A DNA stretch of 64,000 nt from Rhodocyclales bacterium (GTDB lineage Bacteria; Pseudomonadota; Gammaproteobacteria; Burkholderiales; Rhodocyclaceae), in assembly GCA_016192435.1 (NCBI GenBank), contig JACPUD010000008.1, positions 50,951 to 114,950 on the forward strand, written 5' to 3'. The notes below the pieces were generated by a model that worked only from the letters and a program-made list of their open reading frames with translations, searched no databases and was not told where the DNA came from. How positions within the stretch are numbered: position 1 is the first letter of the stretch; each line of letters starts with the position of its first letter. A program made the translations under genes and the position numbers. Below are positions 9,194-17,952 of the stretch, one piece after another.

Positions 9194-9348
9194 TATGAAG
9201 CATTTTCAGCGGACTTCGAATGCGTTAGGATGCGCAACGTTTTTGGTTTCGGTCGCTGTGCCGATCGCCGACAAAGCCGGCGTTGACCTTCACTGAATTT
9301 TGTTTTTCCCGGCACAAACAATCTTTTCCACACGACAAGGAACTCAAC

Positions 9349-9657
9349 ATGAAATCGGTATTGATCTCCGCGCTGGTTGCTGCCGGCGTTATGGCTTCGG
9401 CCCCGGCATTCGCCAACAAGGACCTCGCCACCAAGAGCGGCTGCATGGCTTGCCACGCCGTCGACAAGAAACTGGTCGGCCCGGCTTACCAGGACGTCGC
9501 CAAGAAGTACAAGGCGACCGACGAAGCCATGCTGGTGGACAAGGTGCGCAAGGGTGGCAAGGGTGTCTGGGGCCAGATCCCGATGCCGCCGAATGCCGCG
9601 GTGAAGGAAGCGGACGTGCATACGCTGGTCAAGTGGATTCTCGGCGGCGCCAAGTAA
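9349..9657 (+). CDS. Small class I cytochrome c (c-551/c-552 type)
   Basis: The ATG at 9349 follows a CAAGGAA ribosome site and gives a 102-residue precursor with a signal peptide ending ASAPAFA. The mature protein carries CMACH about ten residues in, VGPAYQDVA, and the distal-methionine region IPMPPN, the pattern of c-551/c-552 electron carriers. These small cytochromes donate electrons to cytochrome cd1, peroxidase or cbb3 oxidases; which applies here cannot be told. It is a single-gene unit closed by a strong terminator. Confidence 0.9.
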   Translation: MKSVLISALVAAGVMASAPAFANKDLATKSGCMACHAVDKKLVGPAYQDVAKKYKATDEAMLVDKVRKGGKGVWGQIPMPPNAAVKEADVHTLVKWILGGAK

Positions 9658-9680
9658 TTCCGCCGCAGGCAGCAGAAAGA

Positions 9681-9714
9681 GCCAGCCCCGCATCGAGCGG
9701 GGCTGGCTTTTTTT
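9681..9714 (+). terminator. Rho-independent terminator after the cytochrome c gene
   Basis: A perfect 11-bp stem (GCCAGCCCCGC, loop ATCGA, GCGGGGCTGGC) is followed by seven T residues, 23 bases after the stop codon. Confidence 0.93.
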
Positions 9715-9830
9715 CGTCTCCTTGCCCGTGCCGGACAGCATTGACAAGTCCATGACAGCAGGCAAGAATCTGCCCGCTGATTTGCCCGCAGCCTCGTCCC
9801 CGTAACTCCAGACCCGAACGGAGCATTGCC

Positions 9831-11165
9831 ATGAACCTGCCCATCAAAGTCGTCTCGCTATCCGTACTCGCCGCCGTCGCCATGATGGGTTGCGGCAAGG
9901 AAGAGCCGCCACCGCCCCCGCCGGTCCAGGCACCGCCCCCGCCGACGGTGGTCAAGATCGGCAGCGTCGCCCCGCTCACCGGCGGCATCGCACACCTGGG
10001 CAAGGACAACGAGAACGGCGCGCGCCTGGCGATCGACGAAGCCAATGCTGCCGGCATCAGCCTGGGCGGCAACAAGGTCAAGTTCGAACTGCTGTCGGAA
10101 GACGACCAGGAAGATCCCAAGGTCGGCAATACCGTGGCACAGAAGCTGGTCGATGCCAAGGTCGCCGGCGTTGTCGGCCACCTCAATTCGGGCACCACGA
10201 TTCCGGCCTCGGCCATCTACAACGGCGCCGGCCTGCCGATGATTTCCGGCTCCGCGACCAACCCGGCGCTGACCGAGCAGGGCTTCAAGGGCGTGTTCCG
10301 CGTCGTCGGCCGCGACGACCAGCAGGGCCCGGCCGTCGCCAACTACCTCGCCACCAATAACAAGCCGAAGGCTGTCGCCGTGATCGACGATGCCACCGCC
10401 TACGGCGAAGGCCTTGCCAACGAAGTCGAAAAGACCCTCAAGGCCGCCGGCATCAAGGTCCTGCCGCGCGAAAAGGGCACCAACAAGACCGTGGACTGGA
10501 AAGCCGTGCTGACCAAGGTCAAGGGCAAGAAGCCGGATGCCGTGTTCTACGGCGGCATGGATGCCACCGCCGGCCCGCTGATCAAGCAGGCGCGCGAACT
10601 CAAGATCACCGCCGTGTTCGCCTTCGGCGACGGCGCCTGTACCGACAAGATGGCCGAGCTCGCCGGTCCCGCCGCGGAAGGCCTGCTCTGCTCGCAGGCC
10701 GGCATTCCGGTGCAGGCGGCGGGCAAGAAATTCCTCGATGCCTACAAGGCCAAGTTCAAGGTCGATCCCATCCTCTACTCGCCCTTCACCTACGACGCCG
10801 CCAACCTGCTGATCGCCGCGATGAAGAAGGCCGATTCGGCCGATCCGGCGAAGTACCTGGCGGCGCTCGCGGCGAGCAACCACAACGGCGCCAGCGGCAA
10901 CATCCAGTTCGACGAAAAGGGCGACCGCAAGGATGCCGAGATGACCATCTTCACGCTCAAGGAAGGCAAGATCACGCCGGTCGCCATCCTCAAGAGCGGC
11001 AAGTCAATGACCCTCGACGAGTACGCCGCGCTCTCGGCGCCAGCGCCGGCCGCCGTGGCGCCAGCGCCAACTCCTGCGGCGGCGCCGGCAGCAGGCGCGG
11101 CGGCTCCGGCCGCTGCACCCGCTGCACCCGCCGCACCAGCTCCGGCACCTGCTCCAGCCAAGTAA
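9831..11165 (+). CDS. Branched-chain amino acid/aromatic ABC transporter substrate-binding protein
   Basis: A 444-residue periplasmic binding protein of the LivJ/LivK type. A signal region ends in AMMGCGK, a near-lipobox, so it is probably a lipoprotein, followed by a proline run and the family start VVKIGSVAPLTGG. Motifs such as GVVGHLNSGTTIPAS and YGEGLANEVEKTLKAAG are typical. The last 50 residues form an Ala/Pro-rich tail containing one dispersed repeat (APAPTP). Family members bind branched-chain amino acids, and related ones bind benzoates or phenylpropanoids, so the substrate is open. Genes for permeases and ATPases follow after a terminator. Confidence 0.88.
   Translation: MNLPIKVVSLSVLAAVAMMGCGKEEPPPPPPVQAPPPPTVVKIGSVAPLTGGIAHLGKDNENGARLAIDEANAAGISLGGNKVKFELLSEDDQEDPKVGNTVAQKLVDAKVAGVVGHLNSGTTIPASAIYNGAGLPMISGSATNPALTEQGFKGVFRVVGRDDQQGPAVANYLATNNKPKAVAVIDDATAYGEGLANEVEKTLKAAGIKVLPREKGTNKTVDWKAVLTKVKGKKPDAVFYGGMDATAGPLIKQARELKITAVFAFGDGACTDKMAELAGPAAEGLLCSQAGIPVQAAGKKFLDAYKAKFKVDPILYSPFTYDAANLLIAAMKKADSADPAKYLAALAASNHNGASGNIQFDEKGDRKDAEMTIFTLKEGKITPVAILKSGKSMTLDEYAALSAPAPAAVAPAPTPAAAPAAGAAAPAAAPAAPAAPAPAPAPAK
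11052..11076 (-). repeat. Dispersed AGTTGGCGCTGR repeat, copy 2
   Basis: Plus-strand CCAGCGCCAACT is at 11061-11072, inside the Ala/Pro tail of the binding-protein gene, encoding APAPTP in frame. Confidence 0.75.
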
Positions 11166-11185
11166 GCCGCCACCGCTCGCCAGCA

Positions 11186-11218
11186 ACGGGGAAGACGCTT
11201 AGCGCCTTCCCCGTTTTT
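11186..11218 (+). terminator. Rho-independent terminator between livJ-like and livH-like genes
   Basis: ACGGGGAAG (11186-11194) pairs with CTTCCCCGT (11206-11214), and the T run ends at 11218. Read-through would let one promoter make much more binding protein than membrane components, a common arrangement in ABC operons. Confidence 0.85.
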
Positions 11219-11272
11219 ATGTCCCCGCGCGATGCGGGGACGGTATCCTCCGGATTCGAGCGCTCCCCGACC

Positions 11273-12268
11273 ATGGACATCCTGCTGCAGCAGATCATCA
11301 ACGGCCTCACCACCGGCAGCGTCTACGCCGTGGTGGCGCTGGGCTACACCATGGTCTATGGCGTCATACAACTGATCAACTTCGCCCACGGCGAAGTCGT
11401 CATGATCGGCGCCATGGTGGCCTTTTCGGTCATCAGCGCGCTGGCCGGCGGCAGCCTGCCGCCGCTGGCCATCGTGCTGGCCGGCGTCATCGCGGCGATT
11501 CCGGCCTGCATGGCGATCGGCTACCTGCTGGAGCGCGCGGCCTATCGCCCGCTGCGCCATGCGCCACGCCTGGCGCCGCTGATCACCGCGATCGGCATGT
11601 CGATCATCCTGCAGCACCTGGCCCTATTGATCTGGGGCCGCAACCCGCTGGCCTTTCCGCAGATCATCGACAACCGGGTGTTCGCCATCGGCGGCGCCGC
11701 GATCAGCAGCGTGCAGATCGCCATCATCCTGATGTCATTGGCGATGATGGCCGGCCTCTCCTGGTTCGTCTATCGCACGCGCTTCGGCATCGCGATCCGC
11801 GCCACGGCCGAGAACGTCCATGTCGCCGGCCTGATGGGCGTCAATGCCGACCGCGTGATCGCCGCCACCTTCGTCATCGGCGCCGGGCTCGGCGCCGTCG
11901 CCGGCGTCATGTACGGCAGCTACTACGGCATCGCGCATTACACGATGGGCTTCAGCCTCGGCCTCAAGGCCTTCTCGGCGGCGGTGCTGGGAGGCATCGG
12001 CAACATTGCCGGGGCCATGCTCGGCGGCATCCTGCTCGGCCTGGTCGAAGCGCTCGGCACCGGCTACGTCGGCGACCTCACCGACCTCTGCCGCTGGCCC
12101 GGCGCCGGTGGAGACATCGGCTGGATGGGCGCGCACTGTGCCGACGGCGCCCACTTCGTGCTGTTCGGCAGCAACTACCAGGAGGTGTTCGCCTTCCTGA
12201 TGCTGATCCTGGTGCTGGTGTTCCGCCCCTCCGGCCTGCTCGGCGAGCGCGTGTCGGAGCGCGCCTGA
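11273..12268 (+). CDS. livH: Liv-type ABC transporter permease (LivH)
   Basis: The frame is open from 11219, but that start lies in the terminator hairpin's T run. The ATG at 11273 gives the family start MDILLQQIINGLTTGSVYAV and a 331-residue integral membrane protein. The EAA-like and glycine-rich segments (LGGIGNIAGAMLGGILLGLVE) are characteristic. A roughly 40-residue loop around residues 263-300, with two Cys and several Trp residues, precedes the last helix. It partners with the LivM-like permease, whose ATG overlaps this gene's stop. Confidence 0.9.
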   Translation: MDILLQQIINGLTTGSVYAVVALGYTMVYGVIQLINFAHGEVVMIGAMVAFSVISALAGGSLPPLAIVLAGVIAAIPACMAIGYLLERAAYRPLRHAPRLAPLITAIGMSIILQHLALLIWGRNPLAFPQIIDNRVFAIGGAAISSVQIAIILMSLAMMAGLSWFVYRTRFGIAIRATAENVHVAGLMGVNADRVIAATFVIGAGLGAVAGVMYGSYYGIAHYTMGFSLGLKAFSAAVLGGIGNIAGAMLGGILLGLVEALGTGYVGDLTDLCRWPGAGGDIGWMGAHCADGAHFVLFGSNYQEVFAFLMLILVLVFRPSGLLGERVSERA

Positions 12269-13323
12269 TGAACATGACCGGGCGCGACAAGCTGGGCCTG
12301 GCACTGATCGCCGTCGCGCTGATCGCGCTGCCCTTCGTGCTGGCCTCGGCCGGCACGGCCTGGGTGCGCATCACCAACTTCGCCGTGCTGTTCGTGCTGC
12401 TCTCGCTGGGGCTCAACATCGTGGTCGGCTTCGCCGGCCTGCTCGACCTCGGCTACGTGGCCTTCTATGCGGTCGGCGCCTATGTCTATGCGCTGCTGGC
12501 CTCGCCGCATTTCGGCCTGCACCTGCCTTTCTGGGTAATCCTGCCGCTCGGCGCCGCCGTCGCCTGCGTTGCCGGCGTCATACTGGGAGCGCCGACATTG
12601 CGCCTGCGCGGCGACTACCTCGCGATCGTCACGCTGGGCTTCGGCGAGATCGTGCGCATTTTCATGAACAACCTTTCCTCGCCGATCAACCTGACCAACG
12701 GGCCCAAGGGCATCAGCCGCATCGACTCCTTCCAGATCGGGCCGGTGAACTTCGCCGGCAGCGACACCTTCGCCGGGCTGGTGTTCAGCGGCCCGATCAA
12801 ATACTACTATTTCCTCATGCTGGTGCTGCTCGGCGTCATCGTCATCAACCGCCGCCTGCAGGATTCGCGCATCGGTCGCGCCTGGGTCGCCATCCGCGAG
12901 GACGAGATCGCGGCCAAGGCCAGCGGCATCAACACGCGCAACATCAAGCTGCTGGCCTTCGCCATGGGCGCTTCCTTCGGCGGCATCGCCGGCGGCATGT
13001 TCGCCGCGATGCAGACCTTCGTCAGCCCGGAAAGCTTTGTCCTCAACGAATCCATCATGGTGCTGTCGATGGTGGTGCTGGGCGGCATGGGCAACATCTG
13101 GGGCGTGATCGCCGGCGCCGTGCTGCTCTCCTTCGTTCCCGAACTGCTGCGCTACACCGTCGAGCCGGCGCAGATCGCGCTGTTCGGCAAGCTGCTGATC
13201 GACCCCGAAGTGCTGCGCATGCTGGTGTTCGGCGCCGCGCTGGTGCTGACCATGCGCTTCCGTCCGGCCGGCCTCTGGCCGGAAACCCGGCACCGCCGCG
13301 AAATGAGCGAGAACCGCGCATGA
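12268..13323 (+). CDS. livM: Liv-type ABC transporter permease (LivM)
   Basis: A 351-residue membrane protein with LGLNIVVGFAGLLDLGYVAF and the RLRGDYLAIVTLGFGEIVR segment diagnostic of LivM. It overlaps the previous stop by one base and the next start by four, so the genes are translationally coupled. Together with LivH it forms the transmembrane pore of the importer. Confidence 0.92.
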   Translation: MNMTGRDKLGLALIAVALIALPFVLASAGTAWVRITNFAVLFVLLSLGLNIVVGFAGLLDLGYVAFYAVGAYVYALLASPHFGLHLPFWVILPLGAAVACVAGVILGAPTLRLRGDYLAIVTLGFGEIVRIFMNNLSSPINLTNGPKGISRIDSFQIGPVNFAGSDTFAGLVFSGPIKYYYFLMLVLLGVIVINRRLQDSRIGRAWVAIREDEIAAKASGINTRNIKLLAFAMGASFGGIAGGMFAAMQTFVSPESFVLNESIMVLSMVVLGGMGNIWGVIAGAVLLSFVPELLRYTVEPAQIALFGKLLIDPEVLRMLVFGAALVLTMRFRPAGLWPETRHRREMSENRA

Positions 13324-14090
13324 CCGAGGTCCTGCTCGAAGCCCGCGGCATCGCCAAGCGCTTCGGCGGCGTGCAGGCGCTGAAGGATGTCTCGCTGACC
13401 ATCAACCGTGGCGAAATCTACGGCCTGATCGGGCCCAACGGCGCCGGCAAGACCACGCTGTTCAACGTGTTCACCGGGCTCTATCCGCGCGACGGCGGCG
13501 AAGTGTTGTGCTGCGGCTCGCCCTTGAACCTGGAAAGCCCGCACCAGGTCGCCGCCGCCGGCATTGCGCGCACCTTCCAGAACATCCGCCTCTTCGGCAA
13601 CATGACCGCGCTGGAAAACGTCATGGTCGGCCGCCATCTGCGCACCAAGGCCGGCGTCATCCAGGCCATCCTGCGCACGCGCGCCGAGCGCACCGAGGAA
13701 GCCGCGATCCGCCGCCGCGCGGACGAACTGCTGCATTACGTCGGCATCGCCGACCGCGCCGACGACCTCGCACGACACCTCTCCTACGGCGACCAGCGGC
13801 GGCTCGAAATCGCCCGCGCGCTGGCCACCGAGCCGAAGCTGCTGGCGCTCGACGAGCCCGCCGCCGGCATGAACGCGACCGAAACCGCAGCGCTGCGCGG
13901 CTTGATCGAAGGGCTGCGCCGCGACGGCCTGACCGTGCTGCTGATCGAGCACGACGTCAAACTGGTGCTGGGCCTCTGCGACCGCGTCGCGGTGCTCGAC
14001 TATGGCGTGAAGATCGCCGAGGACGTGCCCGAGGCGGTGCGCGCCAATCCCAAAGTCATCGAGGCCTATCTTGGCGCGAGCGTTGATTGA
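13320..14090 (+). CDS. livG: Liv-type ABC transporter ATPase (LivG)
   Basis: A 256-residue ATPase with Walker A GPNGAGKTT (about residues 38-46), the Q-loop region GIARTFQNIRLF, the divergent signature LSYGDQRRLEIARAL, Walker B LLALDEPAAGMN and the switch histidine in LLIEHDVKLV. AAGMN after Walker B is typical of LivG rather than LivF. It powers import together with the LivF-like ATPase that overlaps its 3' end. Confidence 0.92.
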   Translation: MTEVLLEARGIAKRFGGVQALKDVSLTINRGEIYGLIGPNGAGKTTLFNVFTGLYPRDGGEVLCCGSPLNLESPHQVAAAGIARTFQNIRLFGNMTALENVMVGRHLRTKAGVIQAILRTRAERTEEAAIRRRADELLHYVGIADRADDLARHLSYGDQRRLEIARALATEPKLLALDEPAAGMNATETAALRGLIEGLRRDGLTVLLIEHDVKLVLGLCDRVAVLDYGVKIAEDVPEAVRANPKVIEAYLGASVD

Positions 14091-14784
14091 GGCCCTGAAC
14101 CTTGAGGTTCACTACGGCGGCATCGCCGCGGTCAAGGGCATTTCCTTCGCCGTCGAACAGAACGAGATCGTCTGCCTGATCGGCGCCAACGGCGCCGGCA
14201 AGACCTCGACGCTGAAGGCGCTGGCGCGCATGATTCCCTCGCGCGGCGAGATCCATTACGGCGGCGAGCACATCGAAGCGCTGCCGAGCCACCGACTGAT
14301 CGGCCGCGGCCTGGCGCTGGTGCCGGAAGGCCGCGGCATCTTCGCCCGCCTGACGATCGCCGAGAACCTCGCCATGGGCGCCTACCACCGCCGCGATGCG
14401 GCCGGCATCGCCAGCGACTTCGAGCGAGTCTATGGCCTGCTGCCGCGCCTCAAGGAGCGCGCCAGGCAGGTGGCCGGCACGCTGTCCGGCGGCGAGCAGC
14501 AGATGCTGGCGATCGGCCGCGCCTTGATGGGCCGGCCCCGGCTGCTGCTGCTCGACGAGCCCTCGATGGGACTGGCACCGCTGATGGTGGAAAAGGTCTT
14601 CGAGGTGATCCGCGCCGTCGCCGCCGAAGGCATGACCATCCTGCTGGTCGAACAGAACGCCCGGCTCGCGCTGGAGGTCTGTTCGCGCGGCTACGTCATG
14701 GAAAGCGGCCTGATCACGCTGGCCGACAGTTCCGCCGCGCTGCTCGCCGATCCGCGCGTGCGCAGCGCCTATCTCGGCGAATAA
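14071..14784 (+). CDS. livF: Liv-type ABC transporter ATPase (LivF)
   Basis: A 237-residue ATPase with Walker A GANGAGKTS, signature LSGGEQQMLAIGRALM, Walker B LLLLDEPSMGLAP and LLVEQNARLALE, all characteristic of LivF. The only start that preserves the N-terminal strand is TTG 14071, overlapping livG by 20 bases; a rare start plus overlap suggests translational coupling. The family C-terminal motif DPRVRSAYLGE is intact. It ends the operon seven bases before a dispersed repeat. Confidence 0.9.
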   Translation: MARALIEALNLEVHYGGIAAVKGISFAVEQNEIVCLIGANGAGKTSTLKALARMIPSRGEIHYGGEHIEALPSHRLIGRGLALVPEGRGIFARLTIAENLAMGAYHRRDAAGIASDFERVYGLLPRLKERARQVAGTLSGGEQQMLAIGRALMGRPRLLLLDEPSMGLAPLMVEKVFEVIRAVAAEGMTILLVEQNARLALEVCSRGYVMESGLITLADSSAALLADPRVRSAYLGE

Positions 14785-14790
14785 TCAGAA

Positions 14791-14811
14791 AGTTGGCGCT
14801 GGCGCCACGGC
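14791..14811 (+). repeat. Dispersed AGTTGGCGCTGR repeat, copy 3
   Basis: AGTTGGCGCTGG followed by CGCCACGGC lies in the convergent gap between livF and the histidine phosphatase gene. Confidence 0.8.
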
Positions 14812-14843
14812 GCTTGCAATGCCGCTCGCCGCCTGCTTCGGGC

Positions 14844-15407
14844 TCAGTTCGCCGCGATCGAGCCGAGCAGGCGCGGTTCGCCCGTGCCGTTCAGCTCGAA
14901 TACGCTGCCGCCGCCCGACACCGTGCCGGCACCGGTGAACTCGTTGATGGTGAACTGGTGGGTCACCAGCACCAGCGGCGGCCCATCCTGCGGCAATCCA
15001 GCGAGAAACGCGCGCAGCGCGGCGACCCTCGGCTCGCGCGCCTGCGGATCGGGGTAGAAGGAATTCAGCGCCGGCAACGCCTCGACCGCGCCGAGTGCGA
15101 GCAGCCGCGCCGTTTCCAGGCAGCGGCACCACTGGCTCGAATAGACCCTGGCGCCTTTGACGCCGGCCCGCGCCAGCCGCTCGCCGAGCGCCGCCGCCTG
15201 GGCGCGGCCGGCCGCGTCGAGATTGCGCTGTGTCGCGCAGTCGTCCAGCCTGAAATGGGCCGGATCGCCGCTGCCCGGGGCGCTGGCGTGGCGCAGCAAC
15301 AGCACTCGCCCCGGCCGCGCCAGTTCGGTCAGCGGCACGACATCGGCCGCCCCGGCGCCGCCGGCGAGAGACGCCACACAGAACATCGACAGGAACGCGC
15401 GTCTCAT
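14844..15407 (-). CDS. Exported histidine phosphatase family protein
   Basis: The start at 15407 gives a signal peptide (MRRAFLSMFCVASLAGGAGA) and a 187-residue precursor; an open frame continues upstream to 15599 but lacks such a leader. The phosphohistidine motif appears as LLLRHASAPG, with the second arginine in VYSSQWCRCLETA and the late histidine in LVTHQF. Similar small periplasmic members are common in betaproteobacteria, and their substrates are mostly unknown. Its 3' end faces livF. Confidence 0.75.
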   Translation of the reverse strand: MRRAFLSMFCVASLAGGAGAADVVPLTELARPGRVLLLRHASAPGSGDPAHFRLDDCATQRNLDAAGRAQAAALGERLARAGVKGARVYSSQWCRCLETARLLALGAVEALPALNSFYPDPQAREPRVAALRAFLAGLPQDGPPLVLVTHQFTINEFTGAGTVSGGGSVFELNGTGEPRLLGSIAAN

Positions 15408-15595
15408 GTGGCGAAATGCTAGCGAAACTCGGCGTAGCAGAGGTCCTACCGGCATTAGGGGCAAACCGCCGCGCGCAGTCAAAGCCGTACCCTTGGCCTT
15501 GCCGCCACAGTTGATGCTGGCGACACGGCGCGGAGTCGTCGCGCGGTACTGTTGCGCGCCTGCGCCGATCGGCCGGCCACACAGGGCCCGCTGGT

Positions 15596-16474
15596 TCAAT
15601 GCCCGCGCCCCGCTTCGCGGCGGGCCAGGCCGAGCTTGGCCGAGCGCTCGATCTTTTCCAGGAAGGCGGGAAAGTCCAGTCCGTACCTGGCGCGCAATTC
15701 CCTGGCCCGAGCACGCAGCCGGCGCCAGTCGGGCTCGAACGCGGGATCCCTGAAGGCCAGCAGGACATGGTTGTGGTCCTCCGGCACCGGAACCACGATG
15801 GCCCGATCGTCGAAAACCTGCATGACTACTCCGATCAACCCTTCATAGCGCTGCCTGTCGCCAGCCAGATTCACCACCAGCACACCGCTTCCCGTCAGTC
15901 TGGCGCGGGCCTGCTCGAAGAATTCACGGTTGGCGAGGCCGGGGGCGAACCCGGCACTGTCGAATGCATCCACCAGCAACACGTCGATTCCGTTCTCCGT
16001 TTGCTCCAGATACTCCGCGCCGTCGGCCGCCAGCACCTTGAGATTGGGGCCGTCGGGCGGCACCAGGAAAGCCTCGCGCAAGGCGATCACGTCGGGATTG
16101 TTTTCCAGCACGGTCACCTGCGTAGCCGGCAGCCGTGCATGGCAGAACTTGACCAGGGAGCCACCGCCGAGGCCGATCAGCACCAGACGCCGCGGCCTCG
16201 CGCGGAACAGCAGGAAGGACATCATTTTTTGCGTGTAGCGCAAGTCCAGCTCGTTGGGCGCGGCAAGGCGCATGGCGCTCTGGATCAGGCGTTCGTTGAA
16301 ATGCAAGAAACGCCGTTCGCCGTCGTCCATGACATAGGGCTTGGGGTAAGTCTCGTCGAGCAACTGCGACTGCAATGCCTCCGCGCTGGCCCAGGGCGGC
16401 TCCAGCAGCAGCACCCGGCCACCGTCGGGATCGAAGGGGCTGGGCATTTCAAACCAGGGCGATGCGGATGACAT
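15596..16474 (-). CDS. Spermidine synthase-like methyltransferase-fold protein
   Basis: A 292-residue protein with the Rossmann motif VLIGLGGGSLVKFCH, the acidic strand end VTVLENNPDVIALR, and the loop IDVLLVDAFDS. These match the spermidine-synthase superfamily, but the usual GGGDG motif reads GGGSL, so true aminopropyltransferase activity is doubtful. The C-terminal helix is Arg-rich. ATG 16474 is chosen as giving a family-like N-terminus; an in-frame ATG at 16540 would add 22 residues. Role unknown. Confidence 0.7.
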   Translation of the reverse strand: MSSASPWFEMPSPFDPDGGRVLLLEPPWASAEALQSQLLDETYPKPYVMDDGERRFLHFNERLIQSAMRLAAPNELDLRYTQKMMSFLLFRARPRRLVLIGLGGGSLVKFCHARLPATQVTVLENNPDVIALREAFLVPPDGPNLKVLAADGAEYLEQTENGIDVLLVDAFDSAGFAPGLANREFFEQARARLTGSGVLVVNLAGDRQRYEGLIGVVMQVFDDRAIVVPVPEDHNHVLLAFRDPAFEPDWRRLRARARELRARYGLDFPAFLEKIERSAKLGLARREAGRGH

Positions 16475-16588
16475 GGAAATCGACAGGTGACGCGGGAAGG
16501 CAGGAAAGCCCTCAGCAAATTCTAATGCGCTTCGCCGCAAGTCTTCTGGCCGCAGCGTTGGCGCCTTTCCGCCAGGCAGCCGCCCCGC

Positions 16589-17158
16589 TCAGAGCTTCAC
16601 CCCGGCCGAGCCCCGATTGGCGCGCAGCATGTTGCAGAACAGCGTGCCCTGCTCGAGCGCATCGTCGAGCGCCACGTGAGTGTGGGCAACCGGGTCGAAC
16701 CACTCGACCGGCATGGAGCGCTTGCCGCAGGCGCGGTAGGGTTTGCGCAGCATCGCCATGGCGTAGGTCTTGATGTCGATCGCCGAATAGCCGAAGGGAT
16801 TCTCGCCGGCGAATTGCGTGAGGTACCAGTACGCGAAGGAAAAATCGAAGACAACCGGATAGGCGACGAAGACCGGCTTTCCCGGCAGAGCCTTGAGCCA
16901 CGCCAGGTAGCGCGCCATGGCGGCGCCGGGACTTTCGAGGTTCTGCCGGCAGGCCGCCCAGGCTTGCGGCTGCGTCGCCCACCAGGCGACAGTCACGGGA
17001 TCGGCAGCGAATCCGGGCAGCGTTTCGAGGTTGGCGGAGAAGGTCGACAACAGCGTCTTGTCGGCCGCATACGCCGCCGATCCGATGCTCAGCATGGAAT
17101 GCCTTCCTGCCACCGGGCCGTCGGTTTCGACGTCGGTGCTGACGTAGATTTCCTGCAT
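16589..17158 (-). CDS. DEDD-type 3'-5' exonuclease-like protein
   Basis: A 189-residue protein starting with a first acidic motif, [10 protein letters not shown] (D-x-E), as in the DnaQ/RNase T fold. A second is VVFDFSFAY, and the third is the late [11 protein letters not shown] (H-x4-D), completing a DEDDh set. The hydrophobic WWATQPQAW stretch is seen in small standalone exonuclease-like proteins. It would trim DNA or RNA 3' ends; the nucleic acid is not predictable. An ATG with GGAAACC-type leader begins at 17158. Confidence 0.75.
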   Translation of the reverse strand: MQEIYVSTDVETDGPVAGRHSMLSIGSAAYAADKTLLSTFSANLETLPGFAADPVTVAWWATQPQAWAACRQNLESPGAAMARYLAWLKALPGKPVFVAYPVVFDFSFAYWYLTQFAGENPFGYSAIDIKTYAMAMLRKPYRACGKRSMPVEWFDPVAHTHVALDDALEQGTLFCNMLRANRGSAGVKL

Positions 17159-17232
17159 GGGGTTTCCTTCCTATTGGTCGGGGCCTGCCTGCCCAAGGTC
17201 CATCGCGAAGTCCCTTTCCGTGGAAAAACTTC

Positions 17233-17628
17233 TCAGGGGGTCGGCACCGCCGCCGGGGGCCATGACTCGGCTTCGACCACCGCCAGGATTTCCCAGTCGA
17301 GACAGCCCATCGCCGAGGCGCGTCCCGCCCGGTAAATGATTCTGGCCGGCGCCCCGCAGCCGCGACAGGCGAAGTCGATACAGGCTTCCCGATCATCCTC
17401 GCGCAACGGCCGTTTGGCGGCGAAGCCAAGCCGCCACGCCGGATCGAGAACGCCTCGGCAGGCGCCGAAGCCCCGCTCGAAGTCGGTCGCGAGGAACTCG
17501 TGAACAGCGCGGCAATGCGGGCAGCCATAACGCCCCGCGTCGACCGCCTGTCGCCACAGGCGGCTGAATGCCGTGCGGTCGATGCGCATCTCGGCGCCGA
17601 CGAGCCTGACTCGCTGCAAGTCCCTCAT
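17233..17628 (-). CDS. Hypothetical protein with zinc-ribbon-like cysteine pairs
   Basis: Not recognised. From the ATG at 17628 the protein is 131 residues, with two cysteine knuckles, YGCPHCRAVHE and FACRGCGAPAR, that could bind zinc. The frame is open to 17733, so the start is uncertain. It lies on the same strand as the exonuclease-like gene 75 bases downstream, suggesting co-transcription. Confidence 0.5.
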   Translation of the reverse strand: MRDLQRVRLVGAEMRIDRTAFSRLWRQAVDAGRYGCPHCRAVHEFLATDFERGFGACRGVLDPAWRLGFAAKRPLREDDREACIDFACRGCGAPARIIYRAGRASAMGCLDWEILAVVEAESWPPAAVPTP

Positions 17629-17952
17629 GGGTTCCACAGCGACAAGCCACGCCAAGTATCGACAGCAAAGCGTCTCATAGCGAAATGGTAGCGGAAGACG
17701 ACTGGGCAGAGGGCCTCTGGTCGAAAAGGTCAAACACGCCGCGTTGCCGGCGCCGGCTATTCTGCCGCAGCCTGCCCGATGTCCTCGATCCGCAGGGCCG
17801 GGCTCCCTCGCTGAATCCGGCCCGGGCTTCGGCGATGGCGGCTTGCAGGAAGATGTCCGCGATTCGCTTCGCTTATCGCGATTGACCGGGCCAGGGCGAA
17901 CTTTGCCGATGGCCTGGCTCCGGTCGCGACACGCTTACACGGCTCTCGGCAC
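17629..17952. other. No gene seen
   Basis: About 320 bases between the Cys-rich gene and the HD-GYP gene's 3' end. The open frames here have no recognisable protein features and read across one another; no terminator with a T run was found. Confidence 0.5.
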